64,000 bases of DNA from Streptococcus parasanguinis (GTDB lineage: Bacteria > Bacillota > Bacilli > Lactobacillales > Streptococcaceae): the NCBI RefSeq assembly GCF_018499505.1, contig NZ_JAHDAC010000002.1:186001-250000 (forward strand), written 5' to 3'. The translations under genes and the position numbers were made by a program. This document shows positions 63,316 through 64,000 of this stretch, in pieces; within the stretch, counting starts at the first letter, position 1; the number at the start of each line of letters is the position of its first letter. The notes beneath the pieces are model-generated. The model saw nothing but the letters and a program-made list of their open reading frames with translations, ran no database searches and was not told the origin of the DNA.

Positions 63316-64000
63316 CTACATCTTCTCCACCTCCTTCATTTTTTCTTGATTCATTTCTTGACGCAGCTGGGCCACTTGATTAGACAAGGACACCAACAAT
63401 TCGGTTTGCAACTTTTGAATTTCCAGTAAATCCGTCTGGTCTTGTTGCACCATATGATCAATCTTCGTATGCAGTAAGCGAATTTCTCTTTCCGACTCCA
63501 TATTGACGTTAAAGTCATTTCGCGCTTGCAAGCGATCGTAATCTGCTGCCCGATTTTGGCTCATCATGATCAAAGGAGCTTGAATCGCCGCAATCGTAGA
63601 AAGTGCTAGATTCAGCAAGATGAAAGGGTAAGGATCAAAATTCCAGCCAAAGGGATGCAGAACATTAATCAACATCCAGATAGCCATCATCATGATGAAG
63701 CTAATGATAAAAGTCCATGACCCACCAAAGCGTGCGACCGAATCCGCTACCCTCTGACCGAAGGTATAGCTGGCTGTCAAGCGGTCTTCAACGTTAAAGG
63801 GGCGCTCGCTTTCGGGCATGACACCTGTCACCTGCTGTTTAATGGCTTCGTTTTTATCATTGGCACGCTCAATAATCTGTCCAAGATAATCCATACAATA
63901 CTGGCTCAAATTTTTATACGTGATAAAATCATCCATTTGACTTTCCGGGTAGGAGGTCTTGAGCATCTGTTGAATGCTATGGTCTAGATCTGCGATCAAA
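63316..64000 (-). CDS. DUF1003 membrane protein, 5' end outside window
   Basis: At least 227 residues are visible. The core FGQRVADSVARFGGSWTFII, two membrane helices (about 95-150) with NVLHPFGWNFDPYPFILLNL between, and QAPLIMMSQNRAADYDR are the DUF1003 signature; a C-terminal coiled coil (QKLQTELLVSLSNQVAQL) follows. The frame is open to the window edge, where only a TTG could start, so the true N-terminus probably lies beyond. Function unknown. Confidence 0.85.
   Translation of the reverse strand, partial: LIADLDHSIQQMLKTSYPESQMDDFITYKNLSQYCMDYLGQIIERANDKNEAIKQQVTGVMPESERPFNVEDRLTASYTFGQRVADSVARFGGSWTFIISFIMMMAIWMLINVLHPFGWNFDPYPFILLNLALSTIAAIQAPLIMMSQNRAADYDRLQARNDFNVNMESEREIRLLHTKIDHMVQQDQTDLLEIQKLQTELLVSLSNQVAQLRQEMNQEKMKEVEKM

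Overview
The window looks like a Streptococcus chromosome, probably an oral species of the mitis/sanguinis/parasanguinis type. The reasons are low GC, strong AGGAGG ribosome binding sites, a PyrR-attenuated pyr operon, an LPxTG surface protein, a fused two-receptor glutamine permease and CarA/PyrR/LepA proteins of streptococcal type. The species cannot be fixed from the sequence alone. No rRNA, tRNA or CRISPR array was seen.

Bases 1 to about 23,050 are the right-hand part of a prophage-like integrative element whose left end lies outside the window. It holds a phage replication module: SNF2 helicase, VRR-NUC nuclease and P4-type primase-helicase on the minus strand, and a DUF2800 nuclease, DUF2815 protein and family A DNA polymerase on the plus strand. 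These two blocks diverge from a control region carrying three identically spaced 33-bp iterons. Next come cargo genes: a SacI-like restriction endonuclease with a cytosine-5 methyltransferase and a large ImmA/IrrE-HTH protein, a LexA-like/UmuC UV-mutagenesis operon (umuC frameshifted), and a GyrI-domain membrane protein paired with a DUF262/HNH (GmrSD-like) protein. A serine recombinase and a small partner protein close the element. A phage-type regulator gene at 430-936 is followed by six perfect 11-bp phased repeats placed just upstream of a minus-strand promoter.

Bases 23,050-28,400 hold an IS-like end, a 1064-residue SEC10/PgrA-type LPxTG adhesin with a CAP-like domain, two small unknown genes and long inverted repeats, probably older mobile DNA.

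Bases 28,400-64,000 are mostly core chromosome. The order is a YkgJ cysteine-cluster protein, a lipoprotein flanked by an inverted pair of small repeats, lepA, a regulator-HAD-pepT cluster, and the pyr operon (pyrR, pyrB, then CarA-like and CarB-like proteins that have lost key catalytic residues). After that come an ABC-2 transporter, mutT, a duplicated membrane gene (one copy frameshifted), a quinone reductase, uvrB, an ABC-2 transporter facing a two-component system, a CPBP protein, the glutamine transporter, a heterodimeric ABC exporter, an MFS transporter and a DUF1003 protein cut by the window edge.

Two 138-bp copies of a structured intergenic repeat lie 17 kb apart and show compensatory base-pair changes. 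Three genes carry single inactivating changes (umuC, a YjjG-like HAD gene, one duplicated membrane gene), which may be real decay, phase-variable tracts or sequencing errors.
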